Shown here: one piece after another, positions 7,973-17,100 of the stretch
How the letters are laid out: each line of letters opens with the position of its first letter
Position numbering within the stretch: position 1 is the stretch's first letter
DNA from: Caproicibacter sp002399225
GTDB lineage: Bacteria > Bacillota > Clostridia > Oscillospirales > Acutalibacteraceae
Length of the DNA stretch: 64,000 nt
Assembly (NCBI GenBank): GCA_036756705.1
Contig: DAIOKN010000005.1
Span: 49,508-113,507, forward strand
Direction: 5' to 3'
The notes under the pieces: generated by a model
What the model was told of the DNA's origin: nothing
What the model saw: only the letters and a program-made list of their open reading frames with translations
The model's database searches: none
Made by a program: the position numbers and the translations under genes

Positions 7973-7989
7973 ACACGGAGGCTCAAGTT

Positions 7990-8451
7990 ATGAGAAAGGC
8001 AATTCTCAGCATTGCGGCAATTCTGCTGCTTTTGCTGCCGGGCTGCGCCGGCGGAAAAGGAAAAACGGTGGACGTGCAGAAAGTGGCGGACGGACTCATC
8101 CACTCCGTCAAGTTTCAGGATCAGATGTCCGCGCTGAAACAGGATACGGCGCTGAAGCTGTACGGGATCGATTCCGGCGACGTTGTGAAAGCCGCCGTTT
8201 ATGAAAGCACCGGCGCGACGGCGGAGGAAGTCGCCGCGTTTGAGGCAAAGGACGCCCAGGCCGCCGGCCGGGTGAAAAAGAAGGCGGAAGAGCGCATCAA
8301 GACCCAGAAAGCGGGGTTTCAGAACTACCAGCCTGCCGAGATGGCAAAGCTGAAAGACCCGGTGCTTGAAACAAAAGGCAACGAAGTGATCCTCTGTGTT
8401 TCCAATGACGATCAGGCAGCGAAGAAAGCCCTGGAAAAGCTCTTTTCCTGA
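7990..8451 (+). CDS. DUF4358 lipoprotein
   Basis: A 153-residue protein with a lipoprotein signal (hydrophobic stretch, then LLPGC; Cys at ~19). The mature part fits the DUF4358 pattern of small clostridial lipoproteins, with the conserved LKLYGIDSGDV segment and a long charged helix. Function unknown; surface-attached. It lies 17 bases after the SGNH hydrolase gene and is probably in one transcript with it, a pairing that suggests a shared envelope role. Confidence 0.8.
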   Translation: MRKAILSIAAILLLLLPGCAGGKGKTVDVQKVADGLIHSVKFQDQMSALKQDTALKLYGIDSGDVVKAAVYESTGATAEEVAAFEAKDAQAAGRVKKKAEERIKTQKAGFQNYQPAEMAKLKDPVLETKGNEVILCVSNDDQAAKKALEKLFS

Positions 8452-8508
8452 GGCCCGCTTTTGAAACGGCGCGCAGGGCCGCTCTTTTATGCCTGTTTTG
8501 AAAGAGTA

Positions 8509-8537
8509 TTGACAAAAACTATAAAATGAGGTAATTT
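8509..8537 (+). promoter_or_regulatory. Sigma-A type promoter of the GntR gene leader
   Basis: TTGACA at 8509-8514, 17-base spacer, TAATTT at 8532-8537. Transcription would begin about 8544, some 285 bases before the regulator start. Confidence 0.75.
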
Positions 8538-8543
8538 ATAAAA

Positions 8544-8695
8544 GGCAGAATACGTTATACATCAGAAGTGTTGCGGATTACCCGCATTTTTATAATGAGT
8601 TGGACAGACGGACAAACTGTGATCGGAATAAGGGATAAATTACCTGAACAGATGCTGGAAAGCTCTTTTTGTCTGGAGCTTTCTTTTTTTATTTT
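8544..8695 (+). ncRNA. Candidate leader or small RNA ending in an intrinsic terminator
   Basis: Between the promoter above and the GntR gene an 8-bp stem (8658-8665 with 8676-8683) is followed by seven T and an AT-rich run, a clear intrinsic terminator. The ~150-nt RNA could be a cis-acting leader (riboswitch or attenuator) for the regulator or an independent small RNA. I do not recognise a known riboswitch class, and no convincing leader peptide with a ribosome binding site is present. Confidence 0.45.
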
Positions 8696-8827
8696 CAGGA
8701 CACTCGCTTGCAGGAAAGGGATCTCTTTCGGACAGACGGCAGCCGTTTTAGGCAAAGTCTGCGCTGTGGGTGCGGTGCTGTTTTAGTATATTTGGAGATG
8801 AGACAATTGTCCGAGAGGCAGAAGAAA

Positions 8828-9502
8828 ATGATTACGACCATGCAGGATCAGGTTTATCAGATATTGAAAACAGAAATCTGTGAGGGCTGTTATTCCCCCG
8901 GCCAGTGGCTGCAGGAGAAAGAGCTGAGCGCCCACCTCCATGTCAGCCGGTCTCCGGTAAGGGACGCGCTGCGCAAGCTGTCGAACGACGGCCTGGTGGA
9001 AATTATCCCGAACAAGGGAACTTTTGTGCGCGTGTTTACCGCGAGCGATATCAACGATGTGTATGAGTTCCGGGTGCTGGTCGAGTCCTATTCCATCCGC
9101 CAGTCCCCCAAAAATCTGACTCCAAAGCTGAGGGAAACCATCACGGCCTGCCTGAGCAATCTGCAGAGGACCTACAGGGACAACGACCGGAAAAACTATA
9201 TTGAGTACGACACGGTTCTGCACGCTTTGATCATCAGCTTAAGCGGAAACGGTCTGATTGAATCGACTTATGAAAAGATCCATTCCCTGCTCCAGCCGTT
9301 CCGTATCTATTCGCTGGTGAGCCGGCAGCGGTTCGACGAGTCCATTGTGGAGCACGAGGGCATCGTCAAGGCGATTCTTGCCGGTGATGTCGGCCGGGCG
9401 GAAGAAATTAACCGGCAGCACCTCACGCTGGCAAAGGAGAAAGTGGTTGAGTATATCACGAGTGAAGAGTATCTTTCCAAATGCGTGCACACCGAACTGT
9501 AA
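8828..9502 (+). CDS. GntR-family transcriptional regulator, FadR/FCD type
   Basis: A protein of about 224 residues. The N-terminal winged helix contains LQEKELSAHLHVSRSPVRDALRKLSNDGLVEIIPNKGTFV, typical of GntR. The C-terminal half is an all-helical FCD ligand domain with the acidic/His pattern (EYDTVLHALII, EHEGIVKAIL, NRQHL) that often binds a metal and a carboxylic acid. The start at 8828 follows GAGAGG by 9 bases; 8798 is an alternative. It is convergent with a GntP-type gluconate permease gene, so control of sugar-acid uptake is a reasonable inference. Confidence 0.88.
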   Translation: MITTMQDQVYQILKTEICEGCYSPGQWLQEKELSAHLHVSRSPVRDALRKLSNDGLVEIIPNKGTFVRVFTASDINDVYEFRVLVESYSIRQSPKNLTPKLRETITACLSNLQRTYRDNDRKNYIEYDTVLHALIISLSGNGLIESTYEKIHSLLQPFRIYSLVSRQRFDESIVEHEGIVKAILAGDVGRAEEINRQHLTLAKEKVVEYITSEEYLSKCVHTEL

Positions 9503-9558
9503 GAGTGCAAATCGCCCGCAGCCGGGGGCTGCTTAGAACGGTGTTTAAGATCAAAAAC

Positions 9559-9600
9559 AAGGCGTCTGCCGGAAAAACGGCAGACGCCTTTTAATTTTTT
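9559..9600. terminator. Bidirectional terminator between gntR and gntP genes
   Basis: A perfect 13-bp stem (9559-9571 with 9578-9590) with A-rich and T-rich flanks, placed between convergent genes, should stop transcription from both sides. Confidence 0.85.
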
Positions 9601-9637
9601 CATCTTCTTTTCACGCGCGGGGGAAAACCGCCGGCTC

Positions 9638-11053
9638 CTAGAAGAAAATGGCGTTGGCGGCAATCAGGATGACGGCGGAAATGAAGGGGATCAGCACGGT
9701 TGCCGGAGTCCATGTTTTCAGAGAGGTCTTTTCGCTGAATCCGCTGAACCGGGTGACCACCCAGAAATAGGAGTCGTTCATGTAAGACGGGCACATGGCG
9801 GAAGAACAGAGTGCCAGGCCGGCAATGACCGGATTGATCCCGAGGGTTGGGAGCATCGGCGCAAGGATGGAGGCGCCCGTTACCATGGCGGCCGTTCCGG
9901 AGCCCTGCGGGAAGCGGAGAAGCGTGCCGACGAGCAGCGGGACGAGGATCGCGGGCAGGCCCGCGGCCACAATGCCCTTCGCCATCAGTGTGCCGACGCC
10001 CGTCGCGGAGATGACACCGCCCAGCGCGCCGCCCGCGCCGGCGACAAAGATGATTAAACCGCCGTCCGTCAAAGCGGATTCCATCAGAGAAAGCGCTTCA
10101 TCTTTTTTCATATTTTTGCATAACAAGTAAGCACCCATCAAGACGGAGATGAAAAGGGAGCAAACCGGCGAGCCGACAAGGCTGAAAAAGGATTTGACCG
10201 GGCCGGTTACCTTCAGCGTCTCAAGAACGGTGCTGACGAGATTCAGAAAAATCGGAACCAGCAGAGTAGCAAAGGACAGAAAGGCCCCGGGCATGTCTTC
10301 GTCTTTCAGCAACACGTCGAGATCTTCACGGGTCAGTTCCCGGCCGCTTTTTTGCCTTTCTTCAATCTTTTGAAGAGTATCCCGCTGCCGGGGGGAAAGC
10401 TGATCGAAATTCGCCTTTTCCATCTCCGGGATGATCTCGGGGTTCTTCTTTGCGACCCAGCGGAAATAAAAGACGGCCGCGAGAAACAGCGGAACAGAAA
10501 GAACCAGGCCGAAAAAGATAAACAGACCGACGTCAATGTGAAACGCGCCGCAGACGGCCAGAGGACCGGGAGTCGGAGGGACCAGAAAATGCGTGAGGTA
10601 AAGCCCCATGCCGAGCAGGCCGCCCATCAGGATCATGGATTTACGGGTCAGCCTGGAAAATTCTTTGGCGAGGGGAGAAAGGATCACGAAGCCGGAATCG
10701 CAGAACACGGGGATGGAAACCAGAAGGCCCGTGATGCCCAGCACGATATCCGCCCGTTTCATTCCCACTTTCTTCAGAATCGTCAGCGCGATTCTTTTAA
10801 TGGCGCCGCTTTTTCCCAAAAATTTGCCCATGATGCAGCCAAGGCCGATGACGATACCGATGCTGGCCAGGGTGTCGCCGAATCCTTTGGTCACGGCATG
10901 GATCGTTTGGTCGGCCGGCAGGCCGGAGAAAAGACCGATGAGGATTGCGGAAAGGATCAGGGCGGGAAACGCTTGGATTTTTGTCCTGGTCACCAAAAAT
11001 ATGAGCAGCGCAATGCCAATCAGCAGTGCAAGCACGCTTCTGATTGCAACCAT
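9638..11053 (-). CDS. GntP-family permease (gluconate or related hydroxy acid)
   Basis: A 471-residue protein with about 12-14 membrane helices. It matches the GntP/GntT/DsdX family, with GLGCIMGKFLGKSGAIKRIA, VSIPVFCDSGFVIL, the FLVPPTPGPLAV motif and the late LRFPQGSGTAAMVT and NDSYFWVVTRFSGF segments. The family imports D-gluconate, related sugar acids or D-serine with protons. The ATG follows GGGAG with almost no spacing, so the start is less certain. It is followed on the opposite side by a GntR regulator and preceded by an aldolase gene. Confidence 0.9.
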   Translation of the reverse strand: MVAIRSVLALLIGIALLIFLVTRTKIQAFPALILSAILIGLFSGLPADQTIHAVTKGFGDTLASIGIVIGLGCIMGKFLGKSGAIKRIALTILKKVGMKRADIVLGITGLLVSIPVFCDSGFVILSPLAKEFSRLTRKSMILMGGLLGMGLYLTHFLVPPTPGPLAVCGAFHIDVGLFIFFGLVLSVPLFLAAVFYFRWVAKKNPEIIPEMEKANFDQLSPRQRDTLQKIEERQKSGRELTREDLDVLLKDEDMPGAFLSFATLLVPIFLNLVSTVLETLKVTGPVKSFFSLVGSPVCSLFISVLMGAYLLCKNMKKDEALSLMESALTDGGLIIFVAGAGGALGGVISATGVGTLMAKGIVAAGLPAILVPLLVGTLLRFPQGSGTAAMVTGASILAPMLPTLGINPVIAGLALCSSAMCPSYMNDSYFWVVTRFSGFSEKTSLKTWTPATVLIPFISAVILIAANAIFF

Positions 11054-11193
11054 CTCCCTTAGCAGGCAAGTGATGCGGCCTTAGTCCCGAAAGGACCCGG
11101 ATGGGTCAAAGTCCGCGGCAGAAAGAAGAAGGGCCTGCTGGAAGGATTCCCCCGGCGGACTCTTTTTTCTAAAAAACGAGGCTGGTTTCGGTT

Positions 11194-12132
11194 TCAAGCT
11201 TTCCCCGCGCAGCCAAGGACCGCGGTAATCTTGCGCTCGACCATTTCCTTGATCGCGTCACGCGCAGGTCCGAGGTACTGGCGAGGATCAAAATGATCCG
11301 GATGCTCCGCAAGATGCTGCCGCACGGTGGCCGTCATGGCAAGGCGGAGGTCGGAGTCGATGTTGATCTTGCATACGGCCATACCCGCCGCCTTGCGGAG
11401 CATGTCCTCCGGGATGCCGATCGCGTCCGGCATCCGGCCGCCGTACCGGTTGATGGTCTGTACGAATTCCGGGATGACGCTGGAAGCCCCGTGCAGTACG
11501 ATCGGAAAGCCCGGCAGGCGTTTCGAGACTTCCTCCAGAATGTCAAAACGGAGCCGCGGCTTCTGGCCGGGCTTAAATTTGTACGCGCCGTGGCTGGTCC
11601 CGATGGCGATGGCCAGGGAATCGACGCCGGTGCTTTTGACAAAGTCCTGCACCTGGTCCGGATCGGTGTACTGAGCCTTGTCGTCCGCGACGCTGACCGC
11701 GTCTTCCACCCCGGCGAGCCGGCCGAGTTCGGCCTCGACGGTTACATGGTACCGGTGGGCGTACTCGACCACTTTTCGGGTCTCCTCCACATTTTCCTCG
11801 TAAGGCTTGGATGAGCCGTCGAACATCACGCTGGTGAAACCGCCGTCCACGCAGTCCTTGCAGACCTCGTAAGAGGGACCGTGATCCAAGTGGAGGGCGA
11901 TCGGCAGCTCCGGGTGTTCCACCACCGCGGCCTCGACCAGCTTGACCAGATAGGTATGGGTCGCATATTTGCGCGCCCCGGCGGAAGCCTGAAGGATCAC
12001 GGGGGCTTTCAGCTCTGCGCAGGCCTCTGTGATGCCCTGTACGATTTCCATATTGTTGACGTTGAACGCGCCGATTGCGTACCCGCCATCATAGGCCTTT
12101 TGAAACATGTCTTTCGTGTTGACCAACGGCAT
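11194..12132 (-). CDS. fba: Class II fructose-1,6-bisphosphate aldolase
   Basis: A 312-residue zinc aldolase. It shows YAIGAFNVNNMEIVQG, the zinc-binding LHLDHG (His at ~82), the VEAELGRLAGVED acidic segment, IGTSHGAYKF and IVLHGASSV zinc histidines, and the KINIDSDLRLA phosphate-binding end. It cleaves fructose-1,6-bisphosphate to two triose phosphates in glycolysis. A TATAAT box (12163-12168, minus strand) overlaps the end of the upstream glycosylase gene, so it is likely transcribed on its own. A tagatose-bisphosphate role is less likely. Confidence 0.93.
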   Translation of the reverse strand: MPLVNTKDMFQKAYDGGYAIGAFNVNNMEIVQGITEACAELKAPVILQASAGARKYATHTYLVKLVEAAVVEHPELPIALHLDHGPSYEVCKDCVDGGFTSVMFDGSSKPYEENVEETRKVVEYAHRYHVTVEAELGRLAGVEDAVSVADDKAQYTDPDQVQDFVKSTGVDSLAIAIGTSHGAYKFKPGQKPRLRFDILEEVSKRLPGFPIVLHGASSVIPEFVQTINRYGGRMPDAIGIPEDMLRKAAGMAVCKINIDSDLRLAMTATVRQHLAEHPDHFDPRQYLGPARDAIKEMVERKITAVLGCAGKA

Positions 12133-12163
12133 CGGTTTTCACTCCTTCTTTGATTTGCCCCTA

Positions 12164-12964
12164 TTATACCGCATTGCCCTGAAAAGATAAACCGGATTCC
12201 AGCTTTTCGGGGTGATTCCGGCTGTAGTAAAAAATGTACTGCTGGGCGATGCCGGCAAAATTCCCGAAATCCTCCGGCTTTTTCCCCGGGAAAAAGGTCT
12301 TCATCGCGCGCTTCATCCAGACGTCCATCGGGAATGCCTCCAGCCGGTGCAGGCCGTAGAGCAGCACGCAGTCCGCCACCTTCGGCCCGATCCCGGGCAG
12401 TTCCATCAGTTCCCGGCGCGCCTCGGGAAGAGGAAGGCGGCGCAGGCGCGCAAAATCCAGCTTTCCCTCCGCCGTTTGGCGCGCGGCCGCAACCACATAC
12501 CCCGCGCGGTAGCCGCAGCCCAGCGCGCGCAGCTCCTGCTCCGAGCATCCGGCGAGCGCTTCCGGCCGCGGAAACGACGCGACTTCCCCGGCCGGTTCTC
12601 CATAGGCCCGGCAAAGCCGCGCGACGAGGCCCTTGATTCGCTTGATATTGTTGCACTGCGAAAGCAAAAACGAGCAGAGTGCCTCCCACGGGTCCTGATT
12701 CAGAATTCTCAGATCCGGGGCGTAACGCGCCGCCTCCCCCAGCAGCGGGTCAAGTGTGCTGAGCTGTCTGCGGATCGCCCCATAGTCCCGGCCCATGTCG
12801 AAATAGCGGGCCCAGAACGGTTCCGCCAGCACGCCGGCCAGGTTTTCCGCCGTCAGGTGAGCGCACCGGTTTCCCGCGCATCCCCGCCATGAGCCGTCGG
12901 GCAGGCACTCCCAGCGGAAGCACTGGCCGCAGTCCAGCGTTTGACCCAGCGTGTCAAGATTCAT
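12164..12964 (-). CDS. OGG1-type 8-oxoguanine DNA glycosylase/lyase
   Basis: A 266-residue protein. The N-terminal OGG_N-like part begins LGQTLDCGQCFRWEC; the helix-hairpin-helix GPD domain includes MELPGIGPKVADCVLLY. The catalytic Lys195 and Asp214 (PMDVWMKR) are 19 residues apart, the same spacing as Lys249/Asp268 of human OGG1. Such enzymes excise 8-oxoguanine opposite C and may nick the abasic site. Firmicutes more often use MutM, so this is a less common alternative seen in Clostridia. The base-excision gene nfo lies 5 kb away. Confidence 0.88.
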   Translation of the reverse strand: MNLDTLGQTLDCGQCFRWECLPDGSWRGCAGNRCAHLTAENLAGVLAEPFWARYFDMGRDYGAIRRQLSTLDPLLGEAARYAPDLRILNQDPWEALCSFLLSQCNNIKRIKGLVARLCRAYGEPAGEVASFPRPEALAGCSEQELRALGCGYRAGYVVAAARQTAEGKLDFARLRRLPLPEARRELMELPGIGPKVADCVLLYGLHRLEAFPMDVWMKRAMKTFFPGKKPEDFGNFAGIAQQYIFYYSRNHPEKLESGLSFQGNAV

Positions 12965-13120
12965 CCTTTTTCCCCCTCTTTCGCTGCAATCAGCGCTTCA
13001 TTATAACATGGGAGGAAGACCTTCTTCAACTTCCGGCGGAAATACGGATGGTTATCATCATAATTAGGAAAAAGAAAAAAATAGTTTACATAATTTTATA
13101 TGCATCTTTGTGAATTCCCG

Positions 13121-13174
13121 CTTTCCACAGTTGTCCCGCCTGACTTATCAACATTTTCCACAGAGTTTTCCACA
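13121..13174 (+). other. Cluster of DnaA-box-like 9-mers beside an AT-rich stretch
   Basis: Four near-consensus 9-mers in the same direction: CTTTCCACA (13121-13129), TTATCAACA (13145-13153), TTTTCCACA (13154-13162) and TTTTCCACA (13166-13174). None is a perfect TTATCCACA. The region just before (about 13045-13115) is strikingly AT-rich. dnaA is not in the window. It may be a DnaA-titration or regulatory cluster, or a secondary origin-like element. Confidence 0.45.
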
Positions 13175-13392
13175 CGTTGTCCGCATATATTATGTCAACG
13201 AGTGGAAATACGCGGGGTATAATCGCTTTCGTGCGGCGGCTTTTCCGGGCGGGGGTCCGCGCCCTCCGCCGGAAGAGAAAACTTCGGGGAAAATTCCTGT
13301 TGAAGAGTGCAAAATATGGTATAATAATGATGAGACAAAAAACGGTAAAAACGGATGCGGAAACCGCGTCCTGGAACAGGAGAGATACAGCA

Positions 13393-14163
13393 TTGAAAAA
13401 CGACGGAGAAAAACAGCGGGACACCGGCGTGATCATCGGAAGGAATGCCGTCGCGGAGGCGCTGCGCAGCGGCCGGGCGATTGATAAAATCTGCCTTGCG
13501 AAGGGGGAACGCTCCGGTTCCGCCACGGCCCTGACGGCGAAGGCAAAGCAGCGCGGCATCCCGGTCAGGGAGGTGGACCCCAGGAAGCTGGATTTCCTTT
13601 GCGGCGGGGCGGCGCACCAGGGCGTGGCAGCCATTGCGGCGGCGAAGGAATATGCGACGGTGGACGATATGTTCCGGCTGGCTGAAGAACGCGGCGAGCC
13701 GCCGTTTTTGATTTTGGCCGACGGGCTTGAAGACCCGCACAATCTGGGCGCCGTGCTGCGTGTGGCGGAATGTGCGGGCGCGCACGGGGTGATTGTGCCG
13801 GAGAGGCGCAGCGTGGGTCTGACCTGGGCGGTCGGAAAGGCGAGCGCCGGCGCGGTGGAATATGTTCCGGTGGCGCGGGTGAAAAATCTTGTCAGCACGA
13901 TTGAGGACCTGAAAAAACGCGGGGTTTGGATCTATGCCGCAGATATGGACGGTCAGCCCTGGTGCGGCGTGGATTACACCGGATCGGTGGCGCTGGTCAT
14001 CGGCTCGGAGGGAGCCGGAGTCGGCCGCCTGGTCAAGGAAAAATCGGATTTTGTAATATCCCTGCCGATCAGGGGAAAGATAAATTCGCTTAATGCTTCC
14101 GTCGCGTGCGGCATTCTCTGTTACGAAATTGCCCGGCAGCGGCTCGGAATTAAGACAAAATGA
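13393..14163 (+). CDS. rlmB: 23S rRNA (guanosine-2'-O)-methyltransferase RlmB / SpoU-family
   Basis: A protein of about 256 residues. The N-terminal substrate-binding domain begins VIIGRNAVAEALRSGR, and the SPOUT domain has the three knot motifs LEDPHNLGAVLRVAECAG, ALVIGSEGAGVG and ISLPIRGKINSLNASVA. RlmB methylates the ribose of G2251 in 23S rRNA. The TTG start at 13393 is chosen because AGGAGAG precedes it by 8 bases and a TATAAT box lies at 13320-13325, so upstream in-frame ATGs would be at or before the transcription start. The pseudo-ATPase gene follows by 18 bases. Confidence 0.92.
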   Translation: MKNDGEKQRDTGVIIGRNAVAEALRSGRAIDKICLAKGERSGSATALTAKAKQRGIPVREVDPRKLDFLCGGAAHQGVAAIAAAKEYATVDDMFRLAEERGEPPFLILADGLEDPHNLGAVLRVAECAGAHGVIVPERRSVGLTWAVGKASAGAVEYVPVARVKNLVSTIEDLKKRGVWIYAADMDGQPWCGVDYTGSVALVIGSEGAGVGRLVKEKSDFVISLPIRGKINSLNASVACGILCYEIARQRLGIKTK

Positions 14164-14181
14164 CACGGGAGAGCGGATCGC

Positions 14182-17100
14182 ATGGAAGACAACGGAAAAA
14201 CTCCGCAGAAGAATTATTCGGTCGAAGAAATCCTTGCGGAGGCACGTATGATGAAGGAAAACGGAAAGTCAAAAGCTTCTCCTCCGGCCGCGTCCCCGGA
14301 ATCTTCTGCGTCCACGGCCCCAGTGACGCGCCAGGCGAAAAACCGGAACGGCGGCCATGAGCGGCCGCAGGACAGAGAGGAGATTTTCAGGGAAGCCCGC
14401 TGCGCGCTGAACATGGAGACGGGCGGTGGAGAGAACGGCGGGCGGGAAGAGCCGGCCCAGCCGGAGAAAAAACCGAAAAAGCACCGGTTTCCCCTTTTCC
14501 ACCGCCGGAAAAAAGAAGAAGAGTTCCATGAGGAAGACGACCTGTATTACGGCCTTCAGCTGCGGCCGCTGGAAGATTACCGCAAAGAGTATGAAAAGAC
14601 AATTTCTTCGGGGAGCGAGCCTGGGGACTCGGCTGAGAACCAACCCGGGGACGAAACCGGGAACAGCCCGGCGGACGGCGGGAAAGCCGATCTGAACTCC
14701 ACTTCCAGTTTTCCCTACTTGTTCGACAAAGAAAAGAAAGAAGACCCGGGCATGGCCGAGACCTTCGACCGGATTCACCGGGAACGCCATGAGCGGCTGG
14801 AGAAAATCATGCAGCAGGCGGGTCTTGACCCGGACGAGATCCTTCCGCAGGAAGAACCCGTCGTTTCCCCGCAGCCCCCGGCTCCCGGCCCTGCCGCGCC
14901 GCCGGTCCCCGGGCCGGTGCCGGAGCGCCCGCACGACCCCGCCGTGACCCCCGGGCCGCAGCGGCAGCCGGAAGTGCGCCCGCCCGTGACCCAACCCGTC
15001 CCGGAACTGCCCCCAAAGCCCGAAGTTACTACAAAGGCCGCCGTGCCGCCGCCCGAAAGGAAGGAAACCGCCGAAGAGGCCGTTCCGGAGGCAAAGGGTG
15101 AAAAATCGGAGCCTTCCTCCCCGAAGGAAGGCAGCGAAACCGCCGAAGCGGAACAGACCCCGCCCCCGCCGGTCAAAGAGCCGAAGCCCGCCCCTCCGCC
15201 GGCAAGGGAGGAACAGCGCACTCCGCCTCCCAGAACGGAACCGGAAGAAAATCCCAGGCCCGGCTACCGCGCGTGCGATGCACCGATTCACGTCATCCGC
15301 CCGATTGGCCTGAAAGAGCTTCTGGAGACAGAAGCGGCGCAGTACCCACCCCCCAAGCCTCTGGAGCCGATCCCGCTCCCGCCGAAAGAAGCCGCAAATC
15401 CGGCGCAGGAAGAAAGGCCGGAAGAGGAGCCGGTCTCTGAGGCGGAAGAGCCGGAAAAGAGCCCCGCGCCGGAAACGCGGGAATCCGCACCGCCGGAGCT
15501 TCCGGAAGAGCCTTCGGCGGAGGAAGAAGCGCCGAAACCGCAGCGCAGCGGGAAAAAGAAGTTCCGTCTGTTTGGCGAAGAAGAGCCGGAAGAGGCGGCA
15601 CCGGAAGAAAATCCGGCCCCGAAACAGGAAGAGATCGATGACTACACCAATCCGTCGGACGCCCCTTCCATCCGGCACGATCTGCTGCGCAATGTTACGC
15701 GCCTGTCGCTCCGCCTTGCCATAACGGGAATTTCAGCCCTGATCCTGCTTGCGGTCGGAATTTTGAGTGAACATCCGGCAATTCTGCCGCCGGAGGTACA
15801 TATGTTTTTTGACGGCCCGTCGGGCCTGGTGATTCAACTGATCTTCCTTCTCATCGCGGCGGCGTTCAACTACCCGACGTTTTGGAACGGGTTAAAGGGC
15901 CTGACTTCGTTTCAGGCAAATGTGGATTCCGCGGTGGCCGTCGCGGTTCTGGCCGCTCTGGTGCAAAACGCCGTGCTGCTGTTTACCGGTGTGCCGCAGG
16001 GAAGTCATCTCTATTCCCCGCTTGCCGCCGCGGCGCTTTTTCTCAACACGGCGGGCAAGTTCAGCATGGCGCGGCGCATGTTTGAAAATTTCAGGGTCCT
16101 CTGCGCGAAAGGGCAGAAATCCGCCGTGCGTATTTACGGCGATTACAATACGGCCCTGCGCCTTGCCAAAGACTGCGTCGCGGGGGAACCCTGCATCGCC
16201 TACCAGTCGGAAGCGGCGTTCCCGGCCAATTTTCTGCGGAATTCCTATGAGCAGGACCCGGCCGACCATATCTCCCGCGTCATGGCCCCGGTGGGGTTCC
16301 TGCTTTGCCTGGCGCTCTGTGCCGCCTCCGCATTTTTAACCTCCGGCGGAGCCGTGCAGGCCCTCACCGCTTTGACGGTTGCCTGCTGCGTCTGCGTTCC
16401 GTTTGCCAATCTGCTGTGCGTCAATCTGCCGGTTTCGCGCCTGAGCGCCATCGCGCGCCGCAGCGGCTCGATGGTTGCGGGCTGGTCTGCGATCGACCGG
16501 TTCAGCAAAACAAATGCCGTGATGCTGGAAGCGCAGGATCTTTTCCCGCGCGGAACGGTGATCCTGAACGGCATCCGCACGTTTGCCGGCCAGCGCATCG
16601 ACGAGGCGATTTTGGACGCCGCCGCGCTGATGTGCACGGTCGGCGGGCCGCTTTCAGATCTGTTCGATCAGATCATCAAGAGCCGCCGGGAGATCCTGCC
16701 GAAGATCAGCCAGCCCGCCTATGAGGACGGGAAAGGCGTGACCGGCGTTGTTTCGGGCCGGCAGATCCTGGTCGGCACCAGCGAGCTGATGCGGGCGCAC
16801 GGCATAGAACCGCCGTCCCGCGACTATGAGAAAAAATATATTCAGAATGGGAAAAAGCTGGTGTACCTCGCCTCCGACGGATGTCTCGTCGCCATGTTTA
16901 TCATTAATTACTGTTCCGATCTGCACCGTTCGCAGGAGCTGCGGAGGATGGAGCGCAGCGGGATCAGCCTGATTGTGCGGACCCGGGACCCGAACATCAC
17001 GCCGCATTTTCTGGCCGAGTGTTTCGGGCTGTATGAGCAGGAAATCACCGTTCTGCCGGAACAGCTTGGCAAAGTTTACGACGGGCTGGTTTCGGCTGAG

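Noticed and set aside
8568..8786. 72-residue frame in the GntR leader
   Set aside because: It starts with GTG without a Shine-Dalgarno site and runs straight through an intrinsic terminator, so it is unlikely to be translated.
11111..11166. Possible terminator with GTCCGC/GCGGAC arms between fba and gntP genes
   Set aside because: The loop is very long (38 bases) and the T run is on the strand opposite to the flanking genes; too weak to list.
13086..13898. 270-residue minus-strand frame over the DnaA-box cluster and rlmB
   Set aside because: Antisense to rlmB, no start signal, Ser/Ala/Arg-rich shadow composition.
14269..15678. 469-residue minus-strand frame full of Arg, Phe and Gly
   Set aside because: Antisense of the Pro/Glu-rich N-terminal region of the pseudo-ATPase; its composition is a direct consequence of the low-complexity codons on the other strand.
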